NCBI GenBank assembly: GCA_002839355.1
Contig: PGXW01000036.1
Span: forward strand, 1 to 57,323
DNA: 57,323 bases
Source: Spirochaetae bacterium HGW-Spirochaetae-2
GTDB taxonomy: Bacteria > Spirochaetota > Spirochaetia > Sphaerochaetales > Sphaerochaetaceae
Direction: 5' to 3'
Under the pieces are notes generated by a model. That model was not told the DNA's origin, ran no database searches, and worked only from the letters and a program-made list of their open reading frames with translations. Positions 34,705 through 42,824 of the stretch are shown here, in pieces; within the stretch, counting starts at the first letter, position 1; each line of letters begins with the position of its first letter. Both the position numbers and the translations under genes were made by a program.

Positions 34705-36210
34705 ATGAATAATTTTGAGTTGTTGTTCCAAGGATTCACCGTCGCATTCGCGTTGCCGAACCTGATCGCGGCGCTGTTGGGCGGAATCCTGGGAATCGTA
34801 GTCGGTGCCATGCCTGGCATCGGGGCCGTCACCGGAGTCTCGTTGTTGCTTCCGATGACGTTCAAGCTGAATCCCACCACCGGCATCATCATGTTGGCCG
34901 GCATCTATTATGGAAACATGTACGGCGGCGCCTATAGCGCGACGCTCATGAACATACCTGGCGATTCGCCAGCGGTCATGACCGCCTTGGACGGCTACGA
35001 GCTCACCAAGCAGGGCAAGCCTGGCAAATCGCTGTTCGCCGGCAACATCGCATCGTTCATCGGCGGATCGATCGGCATCATCTTCCTCACTATCTTCGGA
35101 CCGTTGCTGGCGGAAGTCGGATTGAAATTCGGTCCTGCCGAAGTAGCCGCCCTGATCTTCCTCGCCCTCACCTCGATCGGCTGGCTGTTGGGTGACGACC
35201 CCGTCAAGGGTCTGATTGCCTCGGGAATCGGCGTGCTGTTGTCGACCATCGGTATCGACGGCGCCTCCGGACTTCCCCGCTTCAGCTTCGGAAACATGAA
35301 CCTGATCAGCGGCATCTCCTTCATCCCCCTGGTCATCGGCATGTTCGGTTTCAGCCAAGTCATGGAGATGATGCAGCCCAAATCCGATGCCCACATCGAG
35401 CCGGTGAAACAGCTCACCTTGCGTGAGAGCATGCTCGACCGCAGTGAAATGAAGCGGATATTCATGCCCTCGGTGCGAAGTGCCTTGTTGGGCAACTTCA
35501 TCGGGTTCCTGCCGGGTGCCGGCGGTACCACCGGATCGTTTTTGGCCTACGTCATGGAGAAGAAAATAGGCAAGAACAGGGACCAGATGGGTAAGGGTGC
35601 CATCGAAGGGGTAGCCGCCTCGGAAGCGGCCAACAACGCCGCCGCAGTCGGTGCGTTCGTTCCGCTGCTCTCCCTGGGAATACCGGGATCTGCCACGACC
35701 GCAGTCCTTCTCGGAGGCCTGATGATGTGGGGCCTTCGTCCCGGACCGCTGTTGTTCGCCTCGGACCCAACGTTCGTATGGGGCTTGATCAGCTCCATGT
35801 ATATCGGAAACATCGTCTGTCTGATCGCCGGAATGGCGATCATCCCGTTCCTCATGTCCTTCCTCAAGATACCCACCAAAATCATGGCACCGATTATCGT
35901 GATCATCTGTATCGTCGGTTCCTACTCGGTCAACAACAATATGTTCGACGTATGGTTCATGATCTTCGCCGGCATCGGAGCCTTCTATCTGAAGAAACAG
36001 GCGTTCCCCATACCCCCGGTCCTCCTGGCCTTCGTACTCGCACCGCGCTTCGAGATCTCGGTCCGGCAAGCGCTTTCGATATCCAACGGCAATGCGATGG
36101 TCTTCCTGCAAAAACCCATCTCCCTCGGCCTGCTGCTGTTCACGACAGCGTTGCTGTTGGCACCTCTGGTGATGAAACTCATCGCCAAGCTTAAGAAAAG
36201 TTACAAGTAA
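34705..36210 (+). CDS. tctA: tripartite tricarboxylate transporter large membrane subunit, second copy
   Basis: A 501-residue TctA permease. Signatures are GILGIVVGAMPGIGAVTGVS, GIYYGNMYGGAYSATLMNIP, FIGFLPGAGGTTGSFLAY and LGIPGSATTAVLLGGLMMWG, the two-fold duplicated motifs of the family. It pairs with the preceding tctC2 and tctB2 genes as a sodium- or proton-coupled carboxylate importer. Copy 3 of the modular repeat begins directly after the stop codon and separates it from the acid-sugar kinase gene. Confidence 0.94.
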   Translation: MNNFELLFQGFTVAFALPNLIAALLGGILGIVVGAMPGIGAVTGVSLLLPMTFKLNPTTGIIMLAGIYYGNMYGGAYSATLMNIPGDSPAVMTALDGYELTKQGKPGKSLFAGNIASFIGGSIGIIFLTIFGPLLAEVGLKFGPAEVAALIFLALTSIGWLLGDDPVKGLIASGIGVLLSTIGIDGASGLPRFSFGNMNLISGISFIPLVIGMFGFSQVMEMMQPKSDAHIEPVKQLTLRESMLDRSEMKRIFMPSVRSALLGNFIGFLPGAGGTTGSFLAYVMEKKIGKNRDQMGKGAIEGVAASEAANNAAAVGAFVPLLSLGIPGSATTAVLLGGLMMWGLRPGPLLFASDPTFVWGLISSMYIGNIVCLIAGMAIIPFLMSFLKIPTKIMAPIIVIICIVGSYSVNNNMFDVWFMIFAGIGAFYLKKQAFPIPPVLLAFVLAPRFEISVRQALSISNGNAMVFLQKPISLGLLLFTTALLLAPLVMKLIAKLKKSYK

Positions 36211-36268
36211 GGTGCCAGGTACCGATTTTCAATTTTGTATACAAAATGAAAAGTTGGTGCCAGGTACC
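36211..36268. repeat. modular palindromic repeat, copy 3 (compact form)
   Basis: GGTGCCAGGTACC (36211-36223), 8 nt, the perfect palindrome ATTTTGTATACAAAAT (36232-36247), 8 nt, GGTGCCAGGTACC (36256-36268). The total is 58 bp. CTCC-AAA-GGAG follows, placing the ribosome-binding site of the kinase gene in a small hairpin. Confidence 0.9.
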
Positions 36269-36283
36269 TCCAAAGGAGCATAT

Positions 36284-37549
36284 ATGAGACTAGGTGTGAT
36301 AGCGGACGACTTCACCGGAGCAACGGATATCGCCGGCTTCCTGGTCGGAAACGGCATGCGAACGATCATGTTCAACGGCGTTCCCAACCAGGAGCACGAG
36401 TTGGACGCCGACGCCTTGGTGGTAAGCATGAAAATCCGTTCCTGCCCAGTTCCCGAAGCAGTCGACAAGGCCCTCGAGGCACTCGAATTCCTGCAAGCGG
36501 CCAAGTGCGACCGGTTCTACTTCAAATATTGCTCGACCTTCGACTCCACCCATGAAGGCAATATCGGCCCGATCGCCGATGCCCTCATGGCCCGCCTCAA
36601 CACCTCTATGACACTCATCTGCCCAGCGCTGCCGGTCAACGGACGCACAGTATACAAGGGGTACTTGTTCGTCAACGACCAGCTGCTCAGTGAATCGAGC
36701 ATGCGCCACCACCCCATAACACCTATGCGGGATGCCAAGCTCTGCCGACTCATGGAAGGCCAATTCAAGGGAAGCAGTACCCATATCCACTACGAGGACA
36801 TGGCCAAAGGCCCCCAACACATCCGCCAATGCATCGAAACCGCCCGAGCTGCCAACGCGAACTACCTGATTGTCGATGTGCTTGAGGAAGCGCAACTCGA
36901 TGCAATCGCCGAAGCCACCGGGGACTTTCCCCTGGTGACCGGAGGATCGGGCCTCGCGATCGGCATGGCACACCTGCACAACCGAAAGCTTGGCAGACAA
37001 GACACCCCGGCCGCGGGCTTTCTGCCACGTCGTCAACCGGCAGTGGTGATCGCCGGATCCTGCTCGCAGCGGACCAACGAACAGGTCGCCTTGTATCGCA
37101 CGATCGCTCCCTCGCGCTACATCGAGGAAGCTCAATGCCTCGAAAATCCCCAGTACGCACAGGAACTGGCCGACTGGGTCCTCGAGAACAACAACGGCCC
37201 CTACGCTCCGATGGTCTATGCGACCAAGACACCGCAGGAGTTGGAGAAGAGCAAACAGACCTACGGCGATGCCGAAGTCTCCGCCCGCATAGAACAGGTG
37301 ATCGGAACTATGACCAGCCTGGTAGCCACACGCGGAATCAAAAATTACCTGATCGCAGGTGGCGAGACCAGCGGGGTGGTGGCGACCGTCCTCGGACTAT
37401 CATCCTATCTCATCGGTATCCAGATCGACCCGGGCGTCTCATGGATCCGCTCGCTCGACGGGGAGATGCAGCTGGTGTACAAGTCGGGCAATTTCGGCAC
37501 AATCGATTTCTTCAAGAAAGCACAGGAGTTGTACGATGGACAATCTTGA
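36284..37549 (+). CDS. otnK: DUF1537 acid-sugar kinase (3-oxo-tetronate kinase-like)
   Basis: A 421-residue kinase of the DUF1537 family, which phosphorylates oxidised four-carbon sugar acids before decarboxylation. The N-terminal substrate domain begins RLGVIADDFTGATDIAGFLV with the characteristic ADDFTGA motif. The C-terminal nucleotide domain has VIAGSCSQRTNEQV and LIAGGETSGVVATVLG. The ATG at 36284 is preferred because GGAG lies just upstream. It overlaps the aldolase gene by 14 bp, the usual kinase-decarboxylase pairing (OtnK-OtnC). Related kinases act on other oxo-sugar acids such as oxo-isoapionate, so the exact substrate is open. No OtnI isomerase gene is present. Confidence 0.88.
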   Translation: MRLGVIADDFTGATDIAGFLVGNGMRTIMFNGVPNQEHELDADALVVSMKIRSCPVPEAVDKALEALEFLQAAKCDRFYFKYCSTFDSTHEGNIGPIADALMARLNTSMTLICPALPVNGRTVYKGYLFVNDQLLSESSMRHHPITPMRDAKLCRLMEGQFKGSSTHIHYEDMAKGPQHIRQCIETARAANANYLIVDVLEEAQLDAIAEATGDFPLVTGGSGLAIGMAHLHNRKLGRQDTPAAGFLPRRQPAVVIAGSCSQRTNEQVALYRTIAPSRYIEEAQCLENPQYAQELADWVLENNNGPYAPMVYATKTPQELEKSKQTYGDAEVSARIEQVIGTMTSLVATRGIKNYLIAGGETSGVVATVLGLSSYLIGIQIDPGVSWIRSLDGEMQLVYKSGNFGTIDFFKKAQELYDGQS

Positions 37550-38171
37550 AGCACGCCAGGCAATGGTGCGGTACGCCCATATGCTCTACGCACATAAATA
37601 CGCCGTCGGATCGGCCGGCAACATGACCATGAAATTGGAGGACGGCACCTTCCTGGCCACCCCCACCGGATCCTCGTTCGGTTTCCTCAACGTCGAAGAT
37701 GTCTCGCACATCGATGCATCGGGGAACCTCTTGTCGGGCAAGAAGCCGACCAAGGAGATATTCTTCCACCTGGCCTGCTATGAAGTGCACCCCGAGATCA
37801 CCGCAGTCGTACACCTGCACGCCACCTATGCCACCTTGTTGGCCAGCTGCGAAGGTTTGGCCGACGGGGTGCCCATCAAACCGTTCACCCCCTACTTTGT
37901 GATGAAAGTCGGGGCGGTCGGCATCCTTCCCTACCGCAAGCCGGGAGACCCCGCGATAGCCGACGACGTACGCGAGAAACGTGCCTACACGAGCCTGCTC
38001 ATGGCCAACCATGGCTTCATCGTCTGCGGAAAAACACTGGCCGATGCGGTCTCGGCCGCCGAGGAATTCGAAGAGACGGCAAAACTATGGTATCTGGGGC
38101 AATCGCTTCCCATCCGGTATCTCACCGAGGTGGAGATGTTGCATTTGAATCCAAATGCAAAGGCAACATAG
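37536..38171 (+). CDS. otnC: class II aldolase/decarboxylase (3-oxo-tetronate 4-phosphate decarboxylase-like)
   Basis: A 211-residue class II aldolase-fold enzyme. The zinc site is visible as VVHLHATYATLL with HxH and as LLMANHGFIVCG. AGNMTMKLEDGTFLATPTGS is the phosphate-binding start. KEIFFHL carries the catalytic glutamate. In OtnK-OtnC pairs this enzyme decarboxylates the phosphorylated 3-oxo acid to dihydroxyacetone phosphate. The ATG at 37536 has AGGAG 7 nt upstream and overlaps the kinase gene, so translation is coupled. Copy 4 of the modular repeat begins at its stop codon. Confidence 0.88.
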   Translation: MDNLEARQAMVRYAHMLYAHKYAVGSAGNMTMKLEDGTFLATPTGSSFGFLNVEDVSHIDASGNLLSGKKPTKEIFFHLACYEVHPEITAVVHLHATYATLLASCEGLADGVPIKPFTPYFVMKVGAVGILPYRKPGDPAIADDVREKRAYTSLLMANHGFIVCGKTLADAVSAAEEFEETAKLWYLGQSLPIRYLTEVEMLHLNPNAKAT

Positions 38172-38227
38172 TGCCAGGTACCGTTTTATCATTTTGTATA
38201 CAAAACCTAAAGTTGGTGCCAGGCACC
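38170..38227. repeat. modular palindromic repeat, copy 4 (compact form)
   Basis: AGTGCCAGGTACC (38170-38182), 8 nt, a 16-mer around TTTTGTATACAAAA (38191-38206), 8 nt, GGTGCCAGGCACC (38215-38227). It overlaps the stop codon of the aldolase gene. GCAGGAGAGG follows as the ribosome-binding site of the next gene, without the CTCC arm seen in copies 1-3. Confidence 0.9.
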
Positions 38228-38240
38228 GCAGGAGAGGCTG

Positions 38241-39590
38241 ATGAATTATTTTGAGTTGCTGGATACCAGTAGGGCAGGCGAAATCCGAGTGGGAATCATC
38301 GGGGCGAACGGAGGCTTCGGTTATTCGTTCCTCGCCCAGATCCCCATGATCCCATCGATCTCCCTACGGGTGATGTGTGACCTCGACGCCGAAAAATCGC
38401 TGGTGCTGCTGAACGAACTCGGCTACGACTCCAACCGATTCCATCTGTGCCGGACTGCCGACGATATCGCCGCCGCCTTGCTGAAGGATGATGCGATACT
38501 GATCCTGGAGCACAGTCGACTCCTCTCATCGACCGACATCGATGTCCTGGTCGAATCCACTGGTGTCCCCGAGGTAAGTGCCTACGTTGCAGAAGATTGC
38601 CTGCTCAACGGCATCCATGTCTGCATGGTCTCCAAGGAAACCGATTCGGTGGCCGGCCCCTACCTGCACGACCTGGCCCAACGCAACAACCTGATCTACA
38701 CGATCGTCAACGGCGACCAACCGGGCAACCTGGTCCAGCTCTACTCATGGGCAAAGACCTTGGGCTTGGAAATCATAGCCGCCGGAAAATCGAGCGAATA
38801 CGACTTCATCTACGACCCGCAGAACGGCATGTTCGAATATTTGGGTGATGCTTCCCCGATCCCCGAATTCGCTTCCACCTGGACCTTGGAAGGACCTCAG
38901 ACCCTTGTCCGACGCAGGGAGCTGCTCAAGGACTACCCCCAATCCGCGGTTCCCGACTACTGCGAGATGAACGTGGTCTCGAACATCACAGGATTGCTCC
39001 CCGCATGCGACGCCATGCATTATCCGATCTGCCGTGTCGAGGAACTTGCCGATGTCTTTATCCCGATCGAAGACGGCGGTATCCTCGAGAAGACCGGTGT
39101 GGTCGATGTGTTCATCAACCTTAGACGTCCCGACGAAGCCAGCTTCGCCGGTGGTGTCTTCATCATCGTCACCTGCCACAACGAACAAGTCTGGGACCTG
39201 TTGAAAGAGAAGGGACATATCGTATCGCGCAACAAGAAATACGCATGCATGTACCTCCCGTACCACTTCATGGGAGTGGAAGCCCCCATGTCTGTTCTGC
39301 TAGCCAGCCTGAAGCGGATGTCGAGCTCGCAAGGCTGCCACAGGGTCTCCAAGATGGTCGGAACCACCGTCCGGGACTTCTCCAAAGGCGAATTGCTCGA
39401 GGTGAACGGCCACCACCACGTGATCGAAGGTGTCGATGTCTCTCTGGTCCCCCACGATTCGGTCGGACCCGAAGTCATCCCGTTCTACCTGATGGCCGGC
39501 AAGACCCTCTCTCGCGACATACCAAAGGACACCGTCCTTACCCTCGACATGCTCGATACCACGAACTCGACGCTCTTAAGGATGCTGTAG
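38241..39590 (+). CDS. NAD(P)-dependent dehydrogenase with C-terminal SAF domain
   Basis: A 449-residue protein of the family labelled predicted homoserine dehydrogenase (COG4091). The Rossmann domain begins RVGIIGANGGFGYSFLAQIP. A catalytic-type region contains VMCDLDAEKS and VESTGVPEVSAYVAED. The C-terminal 70 residues form an SAF domain (GPEVIPFYLMAGKTLSRDIP, KDTVLTLDML). It lacks the signs of a threonine-biosynthesis operon. Its place after an acid-sugar kinase-decarboxylase pair suggests it oxidises the imported sugar acid to the oxo form used by the kinase. That assignment is inference. Confidence 0.78.
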   Translation: MNYFELLDTSRAGEIRVGIIGANGGFGYSFLAQIPMIPSISLRVMCDLDAEKSLVLLNELGYDSNRFHLCRTADDIAAALLKDDAILILEHSRLLSSTDIDVLVESTGVPEVSAYVAEDCLLNGIHVCMVSKETDSVAGPYLHDLAQRNNLIYTIVNGDQPGNLVQLYSWAKTLGLEIIAAGKSSEYDFIYDPQNGMFEYLGDASPIPEFASTWTLEGPQTLVRRRELLKDYPQSAVPDYCEMNVVSNITGLLPACDAMHYPICRVEELADVFIPIEDGGILEKTGVVDVFINLRRPDEASFAGGVFIIVTCHNEQVWDLLKEKGHIVSRNKKYACMYLPYHFMGVEAPMSVLLASLKRMSSSQGCHRVSKMVGTTVRDFSKGELLEVNGHHHVIEGVDVSLVPHDSVGPEVIPFYLMAGKTLSRDIPKDTVLTLDMLDTTNSTLLRML

Positions 39591-39612
39591 CGATGCTCGG
39601 CATCGCTACAGC
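39584..39612 (+). terminator. 13-bp perfect stem-loop overlapping the SAF dehydrogenase stop codon
   Basis: GCTGTAGCGATGC pairs with GCATCGCTACAGC around a TCG loop. The stop codon is inside the left arm. There is no T-tract. It could protect the 3' end of the message or cause rho-assisted termination before the corrinoid module. Confidence 0.6.
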
Positions 39613-39613
39613 A

Positions 39614-39671
39614 AGTGCCTGGCACCGATATACAATTTTGCATACAAAATACAATATCGGTGCCAGGCACC
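39614..39671. repeat. modular palindromic repeat, copy 5 (compact form)
   Basis: AGTGCCTGGCACC (39614-39626), 8 nt, ATTTTGCATACAAAAT (39635-39650), 8 nt, GGTGCCAGGCACC (39659-39671). The left 13-mer is inverted relative to the other copies, so this copy as a whole is an almost perfect 58-bp palindrome. It lies 13 bp before a -35 box. Confidence 0.9.
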
Positions 39672-39684
39672 TACGTAGTAGCAT

Positions 39685-39713
39685 TTGACTTTTGCTCGTC
39701 TATCCCTGAGAAT
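39685..39713 (+). promoter_or_regulatory. promoter of the corrinoid activator gene
   Basis: TTGACT at 39685-39690 and GAGAAT at 39708-39713 are 17 bp apart, placed directly after modular repeat copy 5. The start of transcription would be near 39720, which supports translation from the ATG at 39747. Confidence 0.45.
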
Positions 39714-39746
39714 AATTGACACGTATTCATGGAAGGACGAAACAAC

Positions 39747-41369
39747 ATGGCACCTGGCGGTACACTGACGGTCGTTGCGGAGGATCGCGTTTGGAATCTC
39801 ACCGGTGCGGGCGGACGGACTATGCTCGAACTGCTCGTCGAGGCGGGAATCGAAGGATATGTCTCTCCCTGCGGCGGCAACGGACTGTGCGGCAAGTGCC
39901 TGGTCCGGATAAGCGAAGGCACAGCGGGAGCAGTCCATGACGATGAACACCGGTTGCTGACACCAGCACAGCTGCAGGACGGATTGCGCTTGGCCTGCCG
40001 CATGAAATATGACGGCGATGCGGATCTGACGATAACGCTGCTTGACGCAAGTGCCCGGGGCAACATCCTGACCACATTCAATAACGAAATGCCATGCGGA
40101 ACCCCACGTCGGCACTACCATGCAGAGACCTATGGATGCGCCATCGATATCGGGACCACCACGATCGTGGTGTACCTGGTGCGACTGGATACCCGACAGG
40201 TCATCGGCCACCGCTCGGCAATGAACCGGCAACGCTCACACGGTGCGGATGTGATCAGCCGCATCCAATACGCGCAGGAACATCCCGACGGTACAAGAAT
40301 CCTCCAACATGCGATCGTCGGGCAACTGGATGCCATGATCGGGGACCTCCTGACAAGCCATGGCATTCCCAGCGAAGCCATAAGCGAACTGGTTGCGGTC
40401 GGAAATCCGACCATGATCCACCTGCTGGTGGGGGCAGACACCAGCGGCATCGGTGCCGCACCGTTCACCTGTGCATTCACCGAACCGCGATCCCTTCGAG
40501 GTGTGGACATCGGACTCGACAATGCCCGCCATGCGCACCTGGAACTGCCGGGGGCAGTCGCCGCCTACGTGGGCTCGGACATCACCTCGGGCGTACATGC
40601 GGCCAACATCATGAGAAGTGGCAAACCGGTGTTGTACATAGACATCGGCACCAACGGCGAAATAGTCCTGTGGGACGGCAAACGGTTGTCCGCCTGCGCA
40701 TCGGCCGCAGGACCCGCATTCGAAGGCGCTGCCATCCGCCACGGCCTGGGAGCCGTACCCGGAGCAATCGACCACATCTGGCACCACCCTGACGGCCGCA
40801 TCGCCTGGTCGACCATCGGCGCACAAGACGCCCACGGCATATGCGGCTCGGGCATTGTCGATACCATGGCACTGCTGCTCGACCTCGGTCTGGTGGACGA
40901 AACCGGCGCCATGGACACCAGCCACCCGAACGCCGACCGCTATCTGACCGACTCCCCCGACGGCCTGGCCCTGCGCATCACCGACACCATCCATTTCACC
41001 AGAACCGACGTGCGCGAAGTACAATTGGCCAAGGCCGCTATCGCCGCCGGCGCCCAGGTATTGTTGGACGCAGCGGGCCTGGCCAGCGACGAACTCGAAG
41101 GCATAGTCATCGCCGGGGGCTTCGGCTCCTACATAGACATCGCCAGCGCCCAACGGATCGGCCTGTTGCCGCCGGTTTCGCCCTTCCGCATCTCGGTGGT
41201 GGGCAACGCCGCCGGCAAGGGAGCCCTGGAACTGCTCATGTTCGACGGCGTACAAGGTCAGATCGAGCAGATCCGGACCGCAATCGCCTACATCGAACTG
41301 TCGTCATCACCTGCCTTCCAACAGCAATACGTCTCCCACATGTACTTTGGGGAGGACCCAGACGCATGA
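39747..41369 (+). CDS. corrinoid protein reductive activator (RACo/RamA-like ferredoxin-ASKHA protein)
   Basis: A 540-residue protein that should reduce inactive Co(II) corrinoid proteins to Co(I) using ATP. An N-terminal plant-type 2Fe-2S ferredoxin domain has CGGNGLCGKC (cysteines near 42, 48 and 51) and a fourth cysteine in LACRMKY. The remainder is the DUF4445/RACo ATPase of the ASKHA fold (CAIDIGTTTIVVYLVRLDT, VLYIDIGTNGEIVLWDG, GICGSGIVDTMALL, VIAGGFGSYIDI). The ATG at 39747 follows AAGGA at 9 nt. A second ATG at 39729 has no site. It is the first gene of the corrinoid module and overlaps the regulator gene by four bases. Confidence 0.92.
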   Translation: MAPGGTLTVVAEDRVWNLTGAGGRTMLELLVEAGIEGYVSPCGGNGLCGKCLVRISEGTAGAVHDDEHRLLTPAQLQDGLRLACRMKYDGDADLTITLLDASARGNILTTFNNEMPCGTPRRHYHAETYGCAIDIGTTTIVVYLVRLDTRQVIGHRSAMNRQRSHGADVISRIQYAQEHPDGTRILQHAIVGQLDAMIGDLLTSHGIPSEAISELVAVGNPTMIHLLVGADTSGIGAAPFTCAFTEPRSLRGVDIGLDNARHAHLELPGAVAAYVGSDITSGVHAANIMRSGKPVLYIDIGTNGEIVLWDGKRLSACASAAGPAFEGAAIRHGLGAVPGAIDHIWHHPDGRIAWSTIGAQDAHGICGSGIVDTMALLLDLGLVDETGAMDTSHPNADRYLTDSPDGLALRITDTIHFTRTDVREVQLAKAAIAAGAQVLLDAAGLASDELEGIVIAGGFGSYIDIASAQRIGLLPPVSPFRISVVGNAAGKGALELLMFDGVQGQIEQIRTAIAYIELSSSPAFQQQYVSHMYFGEDPDA

Positions 41370-42736
41370 GCAGCAAAGGACACCACACCGACGGACACCC
41401 TGTAGACATACACCAAAAGGAAGGAATTCCCCAAGGCGTGCAGGACATCGCCGAACACTACGGCAATGCCACAGGCATTCCCTGCATGATCCTGGACATC
41501 GGCCGCGGACGCCTGCAAGGAACCACCTGCGAACTGTGCAGCGAACTCAACCGGAGCGCCGGGCAGAGCATCGGAGAGCACTGCCTGCACATCCATCAGC
41601 ACCACGCGCAGCTTGCCGAACGCTTCGGCGGCGCCTACGTCTACTTCTGCACCTGCTCGATGCTCTATTGGATCAGCCCCGTGCTGATCGAAGGGATCAT
41701 GGAATACGCGATCGTGGCCGGACCCGTCATGGTCATGGAACCGGATGAAGCCCTGGACGATGCCGACCTGCCCGACCACCTGTCCCGACAGCGGGCACGG
41801 GAACTGCTGGGTCACCTGGTGCGTGTTGACATCCACCGGGTCCACCACCTATCGGAAGTGTTGCGCATGTGCGCGGGCTGGGCCTCGGGGTATACGGAAC
41901 ACCGCATGGTGGAGTCCCAGCAAGCCCTGCAAATGCAATCCAAACTCTCCGAATTCATCCAGCACATGAAACAGCACCCCCTGGAGGAGAACGCATCGGA
42001 ACGGTATTATCCGATCGAGAAGGAACAGCAACTGCAGGATGCGATCAAGTGGGGGGACCACAAGGAAGCCCAGCGGATCATGCAGGAACTGCTCGGATTG
42101 CTGTTTCTGGGTGATGCCTTGACGACGGAACACACCAACTTTCGCATGTTGGAACTGGTCTCGCTGCTGTCGCGGGCGGCTATCCAAGGCGGAGCGCCCG
42201 TCGATGAGGTCATGGAAGCACGTGCCCGCAACCAGCGGGAGGTCGGCCGATACACGGGCATCGAAGGAGTCTCGCAGTGGTTCTCGCGCATCCTGCGCAC
42301 CTATACCGACCTGGTGTACGCCGCCAAGGATGCCGAGTACGGAGTGGGGTTGTCGCGGGCCCTGCGGTACATCCGCACGCACCATGATCAACGCATCACC
42401 TTGGAACAGACCGCCGCCGCCGTATCGTTGAGCGCACCGTATCTAAGCCGCCTGTTCAACGAACGGTTGCACGTTTCGTTCACCACCTACATCAACCGGT
42501 TGCGCATCGAGCGCTCGGAGCAGCTGTTGGTGCAGACCCGACTGCCCCTGGTGGAAATTGCGGGCCTGGTCGGATTCGAGGACCAGAGCTACTTCTCGAA
42601 GGTGTTCAAGCGGATCACCGGCACGACACCCGGACAGTACCGCAACCGGGGAGGACGATTCCCCTCCGATACCCACGAGATCCATGAGACCCACGGGATC
42701 CACAATGCCAGCGGGGACGCATCACAGAAACCATAA
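41366..42736 (+). CDS. PocR-sensor AraC-family regulator
   Basis: A 456-residue regulator. Residues 20-190 form a PocR ligand-sensing domain with the cysteine pattern of that family (CELCSELNRSAGQSIGEHC, YFCTCSMLYWISPVL). A linker follows, and the C-terminal 100 residues carry two AraC helix-turn-helix motifs (VSLSAPYLSRLFNERLHVSF, ITGTTPGQYR). PocR domains control propanediol and corrinoid-dependent methyl-transfer genes in other bacteria. The ATG overlaps the RACo stop codon as ATGA, with GGAGG 10 nt upstream. It probably controls the corrinoid genes in response to the methylated substrate or a reduced carbon ligand. Confidence 0.88.
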   Translation: MSSKGHHTDGHPVDIHQKEGIPQGVQDIAEHYGNATGIPCMILDIGRGRLQGTTCELCSELNRSAGQSIGEHCLHIHQHHAQLAERFGGAYVYFCTCSMLYWISPVLIEGIMEYAIVAGPVMVMEPDEALDDADLPDHLSRQRARELLGHLVRVDIHRVHHLSEVLRMCAGWASGYTEHRMVESQQALQMQSKLSEFIQHMKQHPLEENASERYYPIEKEQQLQDAIKWGDHKEAQRIMQELLGLLFLGDALTTEHTNFRMLELVSLLSRAAIQGGAPVDEVMEARARNQREVGRYTGIEGVSQWFSRILRTYTDLVYAAKDAEYGVGLSRALRYIRTHHDQRITLEQTAAAVSLSAPYLSRLFNERLHVSFTTYINRLRIERSEQLLVQTRLPLVEIAGLVGFEDQSYFSKVFKRITGTTPGQYRNRGGRFPSDTHEIHETHGIHNASGDASQKP

Positions 42737-42824
42737 GATAGTACAAAAAATGACAATATCGTTACAGATTGCTGGCAACCGGTGGGCTACCGTTCTTATG
42801 ATACCCTGAAGGGGAGGAAGCAGT

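Noticed and set aside
34612-36111. A 499-codon open frame on the minus strand
   Set aside because: It is antisense to tctA2, a clear membrane permease. Its translation is rich in His, Gln, Asp and Gly with no known domain, the usual shadow of a G+C-rich gene.
38241-39590. Reading this gene as a homoserine dehydrogenase of threonine synthesis
   Set aside because: No amino acid biosynthesis genes are nearby, and the SAF-domain architecture and neighbours point to sugar-acid metabolism.
42773-42790. GG-N10-GC spacing before the corrinoid protein gene, considered as a second sigma-54 promoter
   Set aside because: The -24 half is acceptable (TGGCAA) but the -12 half lacks TTGC. A TATGAT further on is as likely to be a normal -10 box.
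42737-42824. Search for a cobalamin riboswitch before the corrinoid protein gene
   Set aside because: The gap is only 88 bp, and I could not see the B12-box or the long paired leader such riboswitches need.
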